Shown here: positions 10,263-23,452 of the stretch, piece after piece
Layout of the letters: each line of letters opens with the position of its first letter
How positions within the stretch are numbered: the stretch's first letter is position 1
Position numbers and translations under genes: made by a program
The notes under the pieces: generated by a model
Seen by the model: the letters and a program-made list of their open reading frames with translations, nothing else
Told to the model about the DNA's origin: nothing
The model's database searches: none
Source of the DNA: Typha latifolia
Lineage: Eukaryota > Streptophyta > Magnoliopsida > Poales > Typhaceae
NCBI GenBank assembly: GCA_019914945.1
Contig: CM034110.1
Span: 4,221,001 to 4,285,000 of the forward strand
Reading direction: 5' to 3'
Length of the DNA: 64,000 nt

Positions 10263-12766
10263 TATAACAACCCAATTAGGGTTAAAAAAAATTGCATACT
10301 GGGCACGACGTGACCGGCCACGCTGTGACCGACTTCGTGCCCAACATGCCATGCATGCTGTGGCACAGTGGTGGTGCCACGCACCTCCAGAGAGCCACTC
10401 TTCTCCACGCCGCGGCGACGCATGGAGGTGGGACCCGGCCCACCGGCCACTCCGCCGCCGCCGTGTAACCCATTTTTCCTCTCTTTAATAATCTCTCTCT
10501 CCCCCTCTTTCTTCCCTGCATTCTCTCTCTCTCTCTCTCCCTCTAGTCCGCAAATAGTTACCGACCGCCGGGAAGAGCCGTCATTGGCCCTTTTGTCCGC
10601 CGGTGAGTTTCTCTCTCTCTCTCTCTCCTTCTCTCTCCTCTCTCTTTATATATATATGCACATTATTTATTTCTATTATATTTGATTATGTTATTAATTA
10701 TTCAATTAGTTTATTTAATTTATATAAATTAAATATAATTATATCATAATTAGTATATAATTCTAATTATATCATGTTTAGCAAAATACTTGCAATATAA
10801 ATTACTATTTTAATCCTAGGTAGGTAATAGTAATTATTAGGGTTATGTACGTATATTCTTACGTAATTATTTGTAGTAACTTAATTCTTATTTTCTTAAT
10901 TATTAAGGAGAATAATAGGCAGATAATTATGTTTTAAATACACTATTAAATAATACAATTATGGTTAATAAATAACAAAACAAATATAGAATTGAAGAGT
11001 ACATAATTACAACAAGAAACTATCTTTTTGCTAGGTTAATTTTAATAAATAGAATGACTTACATTATTTATTATAAATAATTTTGGATTCCGACCCCCCT
11101 ATTCAAGACCCTATGGACCTAGCTATTGAGGCTTGATCGTTGTCATAGCAATGTGAATGAGTGGTTTGGTATTTGTAGTGGTGTGAGTAGTTTTATCCCT
11201 TAGACGCCTTTCTCAAATTAGGTTATATTATATATTATGTACATGCATGTTTTGGCCTCCAGCATTATTATATGACTTTATCTATAGAAGATTACAGTCG
11301 AGCATATTTTTATCATGCATAGAATTAGGCTGATCTTGGATATGAGTATGATGATGATGAATAGAGATCATTAGAGATGATTATACTGTTATGACTTTGT
11401 GTCGGAGTGATTTCTATTATGAGTGTGCATATAATAGACTAGGAGTATGCATGTGTTAGATACATGGTTGGAGTCTACATTGTATCATTTTTCTCTTGAT
11501 TCCTGTTTCACCTAAATTCTTATTATGCATTGACTCATTATCGTACTGGATATATGCATGTAATCTGGCATTTAGAAAGAAAGCATGAAATGTGATTGAT
11601 AGGATAGTTGATAGAAAGCGTGAGGATACCCGAGTAGGCAGTATGGTTAGGGGTGCTTGGAGTAATGATTATCGTCGCTGATATGCGATATCTCATGGCC
11701 CATGTCCGAGGTCAGTTGAGTTTGTGCGCATAGACAATTGGACACATGCCGTTCGCGAGGGCATATGTGGCGAGTTATCCTCACGAGGTTTCTATCAACT
11801 ATGTGGGTGCTCAGTCTGGATGGATGTTGATACCCTAGTAGGTGGTGGAGTATAATTATATTTGAGATACTCTTGCGGGTCGCGGAGTATGCTTTGAACC
11901 TTCGAACATGATGTTGAGACCGGGTACCGGGTGTTGACTGTGCATAGTGGTCTAGTATGATGATATTATACCGAAATATTGGTGATGATCGTGATGTTGA
12001 GAAATACATATGATTTTATTATCATCTATTATACCTGATTATCGAATGGTCAATATGCATCATAGGTAGTTGCATTTGATATCGTAGCATGATCATGATC
12101 GGCATGTATCATATATTTGAGAGAGAGTTATGATGATGGTATGACATGGAGATTTATTTACACATTGTCGAGGATTATATATTTTATCAGTTATGACATT
12201 ACATGTTGTCTATTTTTCATTTATGTATTATTGAGGAACATTCATATACTCATTCATGACATAATACTCTTTCTAATTTATATTATCCAGTACTTGATTT
12301 ATCCTCTGTTTGGCTTCACTGATTCGGGGTAAGGTCTATTCACTGAGCCTTTAGCTCATTACCCTCTTTGTTTTCTCCTTTCCAAAAACCCAAGTGAATG
12401 AGAGGAGCAGGATACTCCCTAAGAGGTCTTGCGGGTGAGTGAGGAGTAGAGTGTGGATTGTGTTATATGCTAGATGAGTTATCTTATTTGATGTATTAGT
12501 GAATATCCTCCAAAGTGTGCCTGTATCCTTGTCTTATATTTTAGTAGGTGACTTTGTACTTGTATAATTATGTATATACCATCGTTGTGTATATATAGTT
12601 GTGAAAAGCTCTTTATGATGTATTGTGGCCTGTTGATAGTTAGACTTGAGTTATTCTTAGTTAGATATTGTGGATAAAATTATGATGTTGCTACAGATTT
12701 ATTTGATTGTTAGTAACTAACCAAACGGTCAGGTTCTATGCACGTGTTTAGGGTTCAGGTGTTACA
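10263..12766 (+). mobile_element. Solo LTR, Gypsy-A family, plus
   Basis: The 2504-bp LTR is flanked by a perfect 5-bp duplication, GATAC, at 10258-10262 and 12767-12771. It begins TATAACAACCC (TG changed to TA) and ends GGTGTTACA. Much of 10700-12640 matches 60410-61600 of the element-attached LTR, with an extra block at about 11640-12460 that the latter lacks. No internal domain remains, so it arose by LTR-LTR recombination. It is inserted into another copy of the same LTR. No coding capacity. Confidence 0.9.
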
Positions 12767-13211
12767 GATACGATAGTTGATAAAAAGTGCGAGAATACCT
12801 GAGTGGGCATGAGGGTTAGGACGCGCTTGGTTGATGATCGATCGCTTGACATAATCGCGATCTTATGGCCTTACGTTTGAGATCGTTAGTCTGTGTGCAT
12901 AGTAGATATTCGGACACATGCCATTCGCCAAGGCATATGTGGCGAGTTATCCTCAAGTAGTTTCTATCAGATAGAAGGTTGCCCAATTTGGGTGGATGTT
13001 GATTCTCTTTACGGATGGCAAGGTATGACTATGATTGAGATACTTCTTGCGAATGGCAGGGTATGCTTTAAGCCTTCGAGCATGTTGATGAGACTGGATA
13101 TTAGGTGTTGACTATGCACAGTGGTCTAGTATAATAATGACATACAGAAATGACATTAATGATTGAGATGTTGAAATATGCATATATATTTCATTATCAT
13201 CTAATATATCT

Positions 13212-15427
13212 TATAACGCCCCCGCTCAGCACAGGCACGTGCATGCCTACACACCCACACGGCATGCGCGGCTCATGCGACAAGACAGGCACGGCTCGTC
13301 ACGCACAAATATACTCCTGTGCACATATAATCATGACATCATCAAATAATACCTGCTAACATATCCATGCTCACATAATCTAACACCAAATAAATTATAT
13401 TAGCAACCAAATAAACTTGTTAACATATGAATATCCAAGTCCACAATAATATATACTAGACCACTACATAATCTAGCAGGACCCACACAGGCCACAATAA
13501 ACCATCAAGATACAACTAAACAACTAATACACGAGTACACTATAATCTGACATGTACTATACAAATCATCGTCTATACAATGAAATACAAATATCAAATA
13601 ATGGTATAACTCAATATCTGGTTAAACTATCTTCTATACCATCTTACGTCTATAGCTCACCTCATCTTTGCTTTAAAATATCTTCTTAAGGTATCTCAAG
13701 TCGCTATCACGTATTATAATATCTTGGGGGTTAGAAAAGGAATAAAGAGAGAGTCATGAGCAAAAGGCTCAGTGAATAGAACTTACTCCAAATCAGTGAT
13801 GCTAAATAAAAAGTAAATCATGTATTAAATAATATGAATCAGAAAGCAGCATGATGCCATGTATGAGCATGTATATATGTATCCACAATGACATATATAT
13901 ATATAAAATTAATTCTCATGAATGAGCATGTTATATCCTCAACTAAAAATATATCTCATGATGAAATTATAATATAACATCACCGAATATAATAACATAT
14001 GATGTATAACCATCACATACTAGGGGATAAGACTACTCACTATCTGATTAGAAGGCACGAACCACACATCTCTCACGTTTGTCGGTCAAACATCAACTCA
14101 TCGTCAAGGTCCACGGGGTCTCACATAAGGGGGTTCGAGTCCTGAAAATATTTAAGTACCATGAAGTTAGTCGTTTATCTAATTAGAATTAATTCAAGTA
14201 AAATATAACTGTTTATTAGGTTTAGAATCACTTCTCTTTTATTTTTGATTACATAACTAGGTCTATATTATAGATACGATTCAAATACTATAATTATATT
14301 ATTAACATAAAATGCTAGTTATAACATAAGGAGAAAGGTTTGTTTCTTTTTATTTATAAGATTCTAAATGTAGAATTATAAAGTAAAAGCTAAATAATTA
14401 TATATAAGATATAAGTATAGATAAGATCTGTTTTATAATAAATTTATAATTCTTAGTCTATTTTGATTAATAAAAAATTATATATAGTATTTACTTAATT
14501 ACGCAAAATAATAAATAAATTAATTAAAAGACTAAGTATCTTATTCTACACACAATAGTATACAATAAATTGTTAAAATTACTTAAAATGCATAAATATA
14601 ATATAAATAAATAAATAAATATAAGTATTATATATATTTATGCATAATAGTTATAACCTAATTAATCATTAATTATAATAATTAAAATTAATAATCATCA
14701 TGTTGAAGAATATATATATATATATATTATGAACATAATTAATGTCTAAATAATTTATCTGCATTAATTAAGAAAGTAATATATAAACAAACATAAAATA
14801 AAGTAGATAATAAAAAACAATGTCACCAGTGCTAGGCCGAGCCCAGCACTGTTGCAGAAGCCGAAGAAGGAGCTAAGAGAGAAGAAGAATGGAAGAAGGA
14901 AGAAAGAAAAGAAGAAAGAGAAAGAAGAAAGAAGGAAGAAGAAGAAAAGGAAAGGAAGAAGGGGAGGGAGGGATGGCGAGGAGGGGCTCGACCGCTGCTG
15001 GCCAGCTAGTGGCCAGCCTCTTACCGGCGGCTCTGTTCCGACAAACCCGAGAGAGATAGAGAGAGAGGGGGAGAGAAAGAGAGAGAGAGAGGAGGAGGAA
15101 AGAGGCTCACTGGCGTTAGTGGAGGTGGCAGTGGTGGCGGTAAGTCGGCGGAGTGGCGGTGGTAGTAGATAGAGAGAGAGAGAAAGAGTATTTGAAAGAG
15201 AGGAAAGTGAGAGAGACCGAAAGAGAGAGTGTGTGTGTGAGAGAGAGAGATAAAATAGAGAGAGGAGGTGCGGAGAGGGTCACGGCGGCGCGGCGGAGGC
15301 CACCGTGCTAGCTGGCCCGGCCAGGTTGGCCGGGCCGACGCCCTCCCTATCTGCCACTGCATGGCACGAGACCGGCCACGTCGTGCCATACAATAAAGTT
15401 TGTTTTTTTTAAGATTGGGTTGTTACA
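13212..15427 (-). mobile_element. Solo LTR, Gypsy-A family, minus
   Basis: The 2216-bp LTR lies in reverse orientation. Read on the minus strand it starts TGTAACAACCCAATC and ends GGGGGCGTTATA. The flanks are TATCT (13207-13211) and TATGT (15428-15432), a 5-bp duplication with one mismatch; removing it rebuilds the sequence found in the paralogue at 12030-12050. It shows the family architecture in reverse: distal block, AT-rich block, GCTAGGCC palindrome at 14826-14853, GA-rich tract at 14860-15250, GC-rich leader. No coding capacity. Confidence 0.87.
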
Positions 15428-16060
15428 TATGTGATTATCGAGTAGTCAATATATATCATATGTGGTTGCATTTGATATCATAGCATGATCATGGTCGGCA
15501 TGCATCATGTGTGTCATATTTGAGAGAGAGTTATGATGATTGTATGACATGGAGATTGTTTATACATTGTCAAAAATTACAACTTTGATCAATTATGACA
15601 TGATATCTACATTTTATTTATATATTATTGAGGATACAATCATATACTCATTCATGACATGATGCTCCTATGTGATTCATATTATCTAGTATATAATTTA
15701 CTTTTTTTTTGGCATCACTAATTCGGAGTAAAGTCTATTCACTGAGCTTTTTACTCATGACTTTTTCTTTTCTTTTCTAACCCTCTCAAATATGTGATAC
15801 GTGATAGCGACTTGAGATATCTTGAGAAGATATTTTAGAATGATGAGGTGAGCTATAGGTGTGAGATGGTATAAATAATATTTTGTATAGAAATCAAGTT
15901 GTATCGTTGTTTGTTATATTTATATTTTATTATATCAAACAATAATTTGTATAATACATGTCAGATTATAGTGTACTCATGTATCACTTGTTTTAGTTGT
16001 ATCTTGATGGTTTGTCATGACCAATATGGGCCCTACTAGAATATGTAGTGGTCTAGCGTA

Positions 16061-17930
16061 TATCAAATTAAAATCCATTCATGTAAAATTTACTGATTTA
16101 TTAGATTTTATTACATAACTGAATTTATATTATATGTAATTGTAATAACTACTATTACTAAAAATTATATTTACTTATTGAAAACACTAGTTTGGTAAGT
16201 ATAGAGTATGCATATAATAGTTAAGCCTCTTTTTATATAAAATATACAATGGTTACATAAAAATAATTATAATATAATTACATCAAATTATAATTTTATT
16301 ATTTTGTGATTATTACTTTTGCTTACAAATCATTAATTATCCATAAAATAGTCATTATCCAATCATGTAATATGTAAGGTTACTATTTCTTTTCATACAA
16401 AATAGTATATAATAATAAGACGCTAAATATACATCGATATATTATGAACATGAATATTAATGTATATGAATGTGATTATTATTAATAAAACTATATGTGT
16501 TAATCTAATAATAACATATACATTATAGATCGATTTATATGCAAATATTCATAATTATATTTAATTTATTATTATACTGGTTACACCTAGCTAATAATTA
16601 TGTCAATGAGTATATGTAAAATTAAATTACTTTACTTCCTAGTTAATCTAATTTACGTTAAGAAAATAAGCAAATAAGATAGATGGGCAACAAACCCAAC
16701 CACTAGAATGCTAGGGTAAGTTCAACACTATTGTAGCACTCAAGAAGGATAACAAAAAAGAAGATGATGAAGAAGAAGAAAATGAGGAGAAGAAGAAGAA
16801 AATGAGGAGAAGAAGAAGAAGAGAAGAAGGAGAAAGGAAGGGGACATAGGTCAGTGAGGAGAGGCTCGGCCACTATTAGCTAGCCAATAGTTGGCCTCTC
16901 GTCGATAGCTCAATTTAGGTCCCAAGCTAAAGAGGAAGAAATAGAGAGAGAAGAGAAGAGACAAGAACTGCAAGGAGGAGGGAGAGGCCTCATTGGTGGT
17001 AGTGACTTTTGTATTCAGAGGTGGTTGGCATTAGTAATCCAAAAGAGAGAGAGAGTTTGAATTTGAGGTGAAGGGGAGAGAGAGAGAGGGAGAGGTGATT
17101 GGGAGGGGGTTGCGGTGGTGGCAATAGTGGTGGTAGTGGCGAGGCTTGTTGTAACTAGCTAACCCAGTGGTTGGGGATACATAGCCCCCCCTCTTTTTAT
17201 ATAAGTATACAATGGTTACATAAAAATAATTATAATATAATTACATCAAATTATAATTTTATTATTTTTTGATTATTACTTCTGCTTACAAATCATTAAT
17301 TATCCGTAAAATAGTCATTATCCAATTATGTAATATGTAAGGTTACTATTTCTTTTCATACAAAATAGTATATAATAATAAGATGCTAAATATACATCGA
17401 TATATTATGAACATGAATATAAATGCATATGAATGTGATTATTATTAATAAAACTACATGTGTTAATCTAATAATAACATATACATTATAGATCTATTTA
17501 TATGCAAATATTCATAATTATATTTAATTTATTATTATACTAGTTACACCTAGCTAATAATTATGTTAATGAGTATATGTAAAATTAAATTACTTTACTT
17601 CCTAGTTAATCTAATTTACTTTAAGAAAATAAGCAAATAAGATAGATGGGCGACAAACCTCACCACTAGAATGCTAGGCTAAGTTCAATACTATTACAGC
17701 ACTCAAGAAGGATAACAAAAAGAAGATGATGAAGAAAAAGAAAATGAGGAGAAGAAGAAAAAGAAGAAGAGAAGAAGGAGAAAGGAAGGGGAGGTAGGTC
17801 GATGAGGAGAGGGGGTTGTGGTGGTGGCGAGGCCTGTTGTAACTAGCTAGCCCAGTGGTTGGGGGATAGATAGCCGCCCTTCCCCCCCCCCCCAATAAGT
17901 CCTTTGTTGCATGGCACGAGGTCCTTTGTT
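16061..17930 (-). repeat. Gypsy-A LTR fragment with internal tandem duplication
   Basis: This is minus-oriented LTR sequence comparable to 14170-15400, with the AT-rich block followed by a GA-rich tract. It contains a direct duplication with a period of about 964 bp. Copy one runs from about 16227 to 17190 and copy two from about 17191 to 17893. Copy two lacks about 250 bp in the GA-rich part. The copies differ at only a few visible sites, so the duplication is younger than the fragment. The right edge runs into a C tract (17881-17893) and a GCATGGCACGAGG remnant of the LTR leader. Confidence 0.7.
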
Positions 17931-19430
17931 ATATGTAAGAAACCAAAATAAAGAGTCATAATATAACTCAAATCCACTAATTGGATGAGATTACATCTGG
18001 TCTTAAATAGAACAAACAAACTAATTAAACCACTAAATAAATTTTCGAATCAATCTCGAATTCTAGATCCCAAGTTGATTTGACAAAATTAGAGTCATAA
18101 TTTGACTTCCTACTACATACCAAAACATAGCTCTCAAAGTTAATGAATTAATCTATTTTGTTTCGTTTATTTCAAACATCATAGGAATATTTTATGATTA
18201 TTTTTCTAAAACCATACAAATTATAAATTCATGCAATGGTCAGTTTTGAATACAAATATCTTTAGAATATTTGATTTCAAACCGTTATCTCTTTGAATAG
18301 ATCAGTAGATTAGATTTTAATCTTGGATCCTTTGAGTAGACAAAAATTCTCCTATTTTACTTCTCCATCATCTTCATCTAATAGCTTAAGTTTTTGGATT
18401 GAATTATGTTCTAAGATTTATGTAAAACCTTGTTTCACTTGGATTAGGACTCCATTATCTCCGCTACAAGTGGTAATAGAGGTGATAGTTCAGCGATCCT
18501 GAACTTCTATCTAAAGTGGTTTAGTGTGACCAATTTGACGGATCTAATAGACATACAACCTCTTTAAGAAAAGTCATGGTAACATGGCAATTGTGGTGTG
18601 GTATGACTAGTGAAGCTAAACCCTTGAAATTGGGCTTAGACATACAAGATTGATATGGAAGCTTGATTGCATAGACGGAGCAATAGTCCCCGTTTAAGCA
18701 AGGACGGGCAGAATTGATGCATGGGCTGGGATGAGTAGGTTCATGGTGGCACCTAAAGAACAGTTGATGGTATTAAAAAGCTAGATTCTTTAGACCTGTG
18801 GATAATTTGAAGAAAAAAAATGAACAGAAGGATTATTTAAGAGTACTATATTAGACTTAAGGGAGAGTGGTTGATGAAGATTGTTAAGTATAGTTTATAT
18901 AGATTCTCTGGTTTTTAATTAATAGTGTAAACTTTTGGATTGAGTTGGATTCTAAGATTTGTGTCAAAATTGTGTTCATTTGGACCAGAATTACTCTATC
19001 TCTACAACACGTGGCATTAGAGCCAATAATTCAACAATACTAGACTACTCTCGGTAGCAATTTTGGTGCGACTTGTTTGATAGCTATGATGGATATATGA
19101 ACCCTTCTAGAAGAGTCATGGTAGCACGATATTCATGGTGTGGTGCAACTGATGAATATAAGCACTGAGATTGGGCCCAGGCATGTAGATTTGGTATACA
19201 AGTCCAGTTACACTTGTTGGAGTAGTGTTTCTAGATTAAGACAAGAAAGATAGAATTGACATATGGACTCGGACAAGTGAGTTTACAATAATTTGTGAAG
19301 CTTAATCCCACATTAGAAAGAAAGAAAAAAAAATGAAGGAATTTATATAAATTCTTGGATCTTCCCCTTATAGCTTATACTTTTGAGTTGAATTTGATTT
19401 TATCATACCTTATTTTACCTGAAATATGAC
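17931..19430 (+). repeat. Diverged ~540-bp tandem repeat with primer-site-like strings
   Basis: Two direct copies are recognisable, about 18390-18800 and 18930-19340, offset by about 540 bp. Both contain GGATTGA(A/G)TT...TTCTAAGATTT, an AGAGTCATGGTA-type stretch, a GGTGTGGT motif and TTGGGC. Copy two has CACGTGGCATTAGAGCC, a weak match to a plant retrotransposon primer site (TGGTATCAGAGC). I infer tandem LTR/leader remnants of an unidentified element; there is no coding sequence. 17931-18380 shows nothing recognisable. Confidence 0.45.
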
Positions 19431-22400
19431 TCTTATATTTCCCTAACAAAAGAGAGGCAATATGATATAAATATGCGCAAGGCATTTTTTAAATTTGGCC
19501 ATGACATAAATATGCGCAAGGCACTATTGGTTCTACCAAAATTAGCAAGCCAATCAGCAGGATGATTGGCTTCTCTAAAAATATGATTAACTTTACAATT
19601 TTGGTAATTGCAAGTTAGGAATTTGATGTCAGACAGTATAGCCTCTACTGACCACGTAGGCTTAGTTGCATCATTCAAAATATTAACCAGGAGGAGATAG
19701 TCTGACTCGATGATGATTCTTTGATAGTCTTTGTCCCTTAGGAATAGCAGTGCCTCCCTAATTGCTACTGTCTCTGTTATCAGGATTGATGGGTAAAATC
19801 CACAACGAGCTCCTACAAAGAGAGGGGCACAGTTAGAGTGTCGAACCACGAAGCCTGCCCCTCCAATTCCCTCATTAGTCTTAAAGAAGCGATCAATGTT
19901 TATTTTCCACCAGCCCGGAGGTGGTGGTTCCCACCGAATGAAGATTTCAAAGAAAATACGTTTCGTGTGTTCGACATATCTACTACTCATATCTTCGTTG
20001 GCTAATGGGATGAGACGTGAGCAAACCTTATCGAGGTCTTCTCTCTCCTTGTTGAAGACTACTCGATTATGGTATTTCCATATTGTCCAAAAGGATATTG
20101 CGATGAGCGCCCTAAGCCAGGCTCTATCTCTTGCTGAGAGCCCTTCGCCCTCATTGAGCCAAGTGCTATCGACCCAACTATCCCAATGTCTATCTTTCTG
20201 TGTCGTATGCCTCTTAACATAATCCCAAATTATAGTGGCAGCCCGACAATGGAGGAAGAGATGATTAGTAGTTTCATCGTGCAAAGAGCACACCGGGCAG
20301 CATTGGTCCACAACAAGACCAAGGCTACCCAAGTTATAATTTGTAGGAAGTCTGCCCCAGCATAATTTCTAGAGGAAAATTTTAATCTTGGATAGGATTG
20401 CCATATCCCAAAAGTTCTTCCAACCAAGCCAGCAAGCCCTTCTACCCAACTGATTTTTGATATGGCCATAGGCAGTTTTAGAAGAAGCATACCCGGACGG
20501 GTGAAAATGCCAAATCCATTTATCAGATCCCATAGTTAGGGGGATATGGATTCTAAGGATGGACTGACTTAGCTCGTGACCAAAGATAGAGTGAATGAGA
20601 CCCTCATTCCAACAATTGTTATCGATGAGGTTAGAGACTTTGGAGATTGAGATTACCATATTGATATTAAAGAAGGTAGGCTAGCGGTTTAAAGGCGTGG
20701 AAGAGATCCACGGATCATTCCAAACATTAGTACCCCTGCCATCATAATTGATTTTGACAAAGCCATCCTTGATCTCATTGATAGCATTAAGGATTAGCCT
20801 CCATGCCCAAAAATAGTTTTTTGGCTTGTGTAGGGACCAAGGATGCGGAGTTCCATATCTGGGCCTCATCACCTTGGCCCAAATCTCACCATCACCATTA
20901 ATCAATTTGTTAATGTTCTTGGCCATGAGGGAAATTCTCATAGTACGTAGATCTCTAACGCCAAGCCCACCATCACACTTGGGCATAGTGATAGTGTCCC
21001 ACCCAATGAGGTGCCGCCCCTTATTGGAGCTGTTCTTATCCCAGAGGAACTTCCTAGAGAGTCTGGCAATCCGATCGGCAATAGCAATAGGGGTCCAGGT
21101 GGATGACATAAGATGCACTTGCATGGAGTTTAGGACAGAGCTAATCAGGACAACTCTCCCTGCCTGTGTTAGACAAGATCTTTTCCAGCTAGCTAGCCTT
21201 TTATTAATCTTAGAGATGAGTTCCTCTTGATTTTTGATGAGCAGTCTTTTGGGAGAGATTTTGGATCCCAAATAGTTGAAGGGAAAATCCCCACAAGACA
21301 TTCGCAGGCTACTAAGTACAGCAGCCCGCTTATGCAGGGGCATCCTATTTGAAAAATAAACCTCTGATTTCTCTCTGTTCATCCTCAAGTTAGTAATCTA
21401 CTCATACTTCTTGAACATATTAACGATAGCACTATACGACCTAGGGCAGGCTTCACAAACTAGAAGAAGATCATCTGCATACATCATATGAGTAATATTC
21501 ACATTGTTCCCGAAAGAGATTGGGTTAATGTTACCCAAATTAACCTTACAATTCATAAGACTAGTAAAAATTTCAGAAACAATGATGAAAAGGTAAGGGG
21601 AAAGAGAATCTCCTTGACAAATTCCTCTTCCACCTTTAAACCATGCAGATGGGGATCCATTTATCAAAGCCGCAAATGTAGGGGATTTAACACATTTATC
21701 TATCCAATTAACAAATTTAGTAGGAAAATTCATAGCATGCATCGTACCAATAATAGCTGACCAGTTTAAGCGATCATAGGCTTTCTCTAGGTCAACCTTG
21801 ATCATAATATAATCTTTCCTACACTTATCTGAGTTTAAAAAATTTGCATTTTAATGCGCAAGTGTGATGTTATCATGGATATGCCGACCAGCCATAAAGG
21901 CTGTTTGCTCAGAGCTAATCAGGTTTGGAGGAGGGGTTTGATTCTATTAGCTAACAGTTTAGCTAAGATACGATAATTCACATTACAGGGAGATAGGCCG
22001 ATAGTCCACCACCTTGACTGGATTGGGCTTTTTAGGAATGAAAGATAAATACGTCTTGCCCCATTGGGTAGGGAGAAAACCAAACGATTGAAAATGCCAA
22101 AGCGAGTTAACTAAATCAAGGCTTATAATGTCCTAGTAATTACGGTAAAACTCAACCTGAAAATCGTCAAGGCCAGGGGCGTTTCCAATCGGCATGGACC
22201 ACACAGCTTTTCTCACCTCCTTGACCGAGAACTGCTTGATGAGTTCATCATTGCAAGGGGGGTCAATAAAAGGTAGGGGTGGCCAGTGATCCGAGGCCAT
22301 GGAGGCCCCAACATCCTCGCACCATAGGTTCTTATAGAAGGCGACAAAAACATTATTGATCAAGGAGAGCGAAACACATTCAGAGTTATCCAAAAGTTGG

Positions 22401-23452
22401 ATTTTATCAATAAAATTCCTATGCCTCCTAATTGTAGTAGTTAAATGAAAAAAAATTGTATTCTCATCACCATCTACTAGCCAATTGTTACGGGATTTGC
22501 TATACCATTTCATACATATTTGTTTAAGAAGAGGCGAACACCGATGATTAAGAATACTAAGATTAGTACTGTCGGTAACCAACAAAGGGGCAAGGATTTC
22601 CTTCCTCTCCAAAATCCCTATCTCTTTCTCAACCTTATCCAAATTATCCTCTAGCCAGCCCAAGCTGGTTTGGTTCCAATGGGAGACAGAAGATTGGACA
22701 TTTTTAAGGTTAGATAGGAAACTTTGTATAGGGGGAATATCCTGCCGAGTTTGTCTACCCCAAACATTAGCAATTATTTCCCAAACTTGCGGCGTATTCA
22801 AACTAGAACCATTCAAAATGGAAAGGCAATTTTTTTCCAAGTTTAGAATCACCGAGAGTAAGCAAGATTGGGGCATCATCGATGCAATACAACAGAAGGT
22901 GTTTTAAAGTAACTTGAGAAAATATATTAAGAAGTGCAGAGAAAACAAAAACCCTATCCAATCAAACTAAAATCCTAGCTAGACCATCCCTATTATTGCA
23001 CCATGTCTAAGGAGGTCCACTAAAACCAATATCAAGCAAATCGGTTTTGCTGATTAAAGAACAAAAAGCCAAAACTGAATAAGATAAAGAGAAAGGTCTA
23101 CCTCCAATTTTATCCTCCGGGTTAAGAATGCAGTTAAAATCACCCATAAGGATCCAAGGCAGCTTAATCGAAAGAAAACTCAGCTCAAATCATAACCAGA
23201 TGTGGATCTGGGGATCCATACTAGCATAAATTACTGAGATTAAGCAAGGATTAGTACCTTGTTTTGAGGCGATAGCATGTAAGGCTTGTGTAGAGGAGTG
23301 TACCACCGTAACTAGGTAGATGGAAGTGCACCAGCAAAGAAGAATTCCTCATGCTGCACCCGTCCTCGGAACATCGATACCCTCCCAATCGAGAGCAAGC
23401 CTGCTTAAAAAGAGAGTCGTTGCATGATCATCCGTGTGTGTTTCAACAAGTG

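Larger units (their letters stand above)
9541..16060 (+). mobile_element. Gypsy-A LTR fragment (plus) hosting two solo LTRs
   Basis: After removal of the two nested solo LTRs, 9541-10262, 12767-13211 and 15428-16060 join into one plus-strand Gypsy-A LTR. Its order is pyrimidine-rich tract, GTGCTAGGC palindrome cluster, AT-rich block, then a distal block with GAGAGAGTTATGATGAT and ATTCACTGAGC. Both ends are truncated: the TGTAACAACCC start and the GGGCGTTACA-type end are absent. The joins at each nested LTR restore sequence collinear with the paralogues at 11581-12060 and 61263-61330. Confidence 0.68.

Noticed and set aside
14852..15389. Lys/Glu-rich frame and its reverse
   Set aside because: GA-rich tract of the minus Gypsy-A solo LTR; no family resemblance beyond composition.
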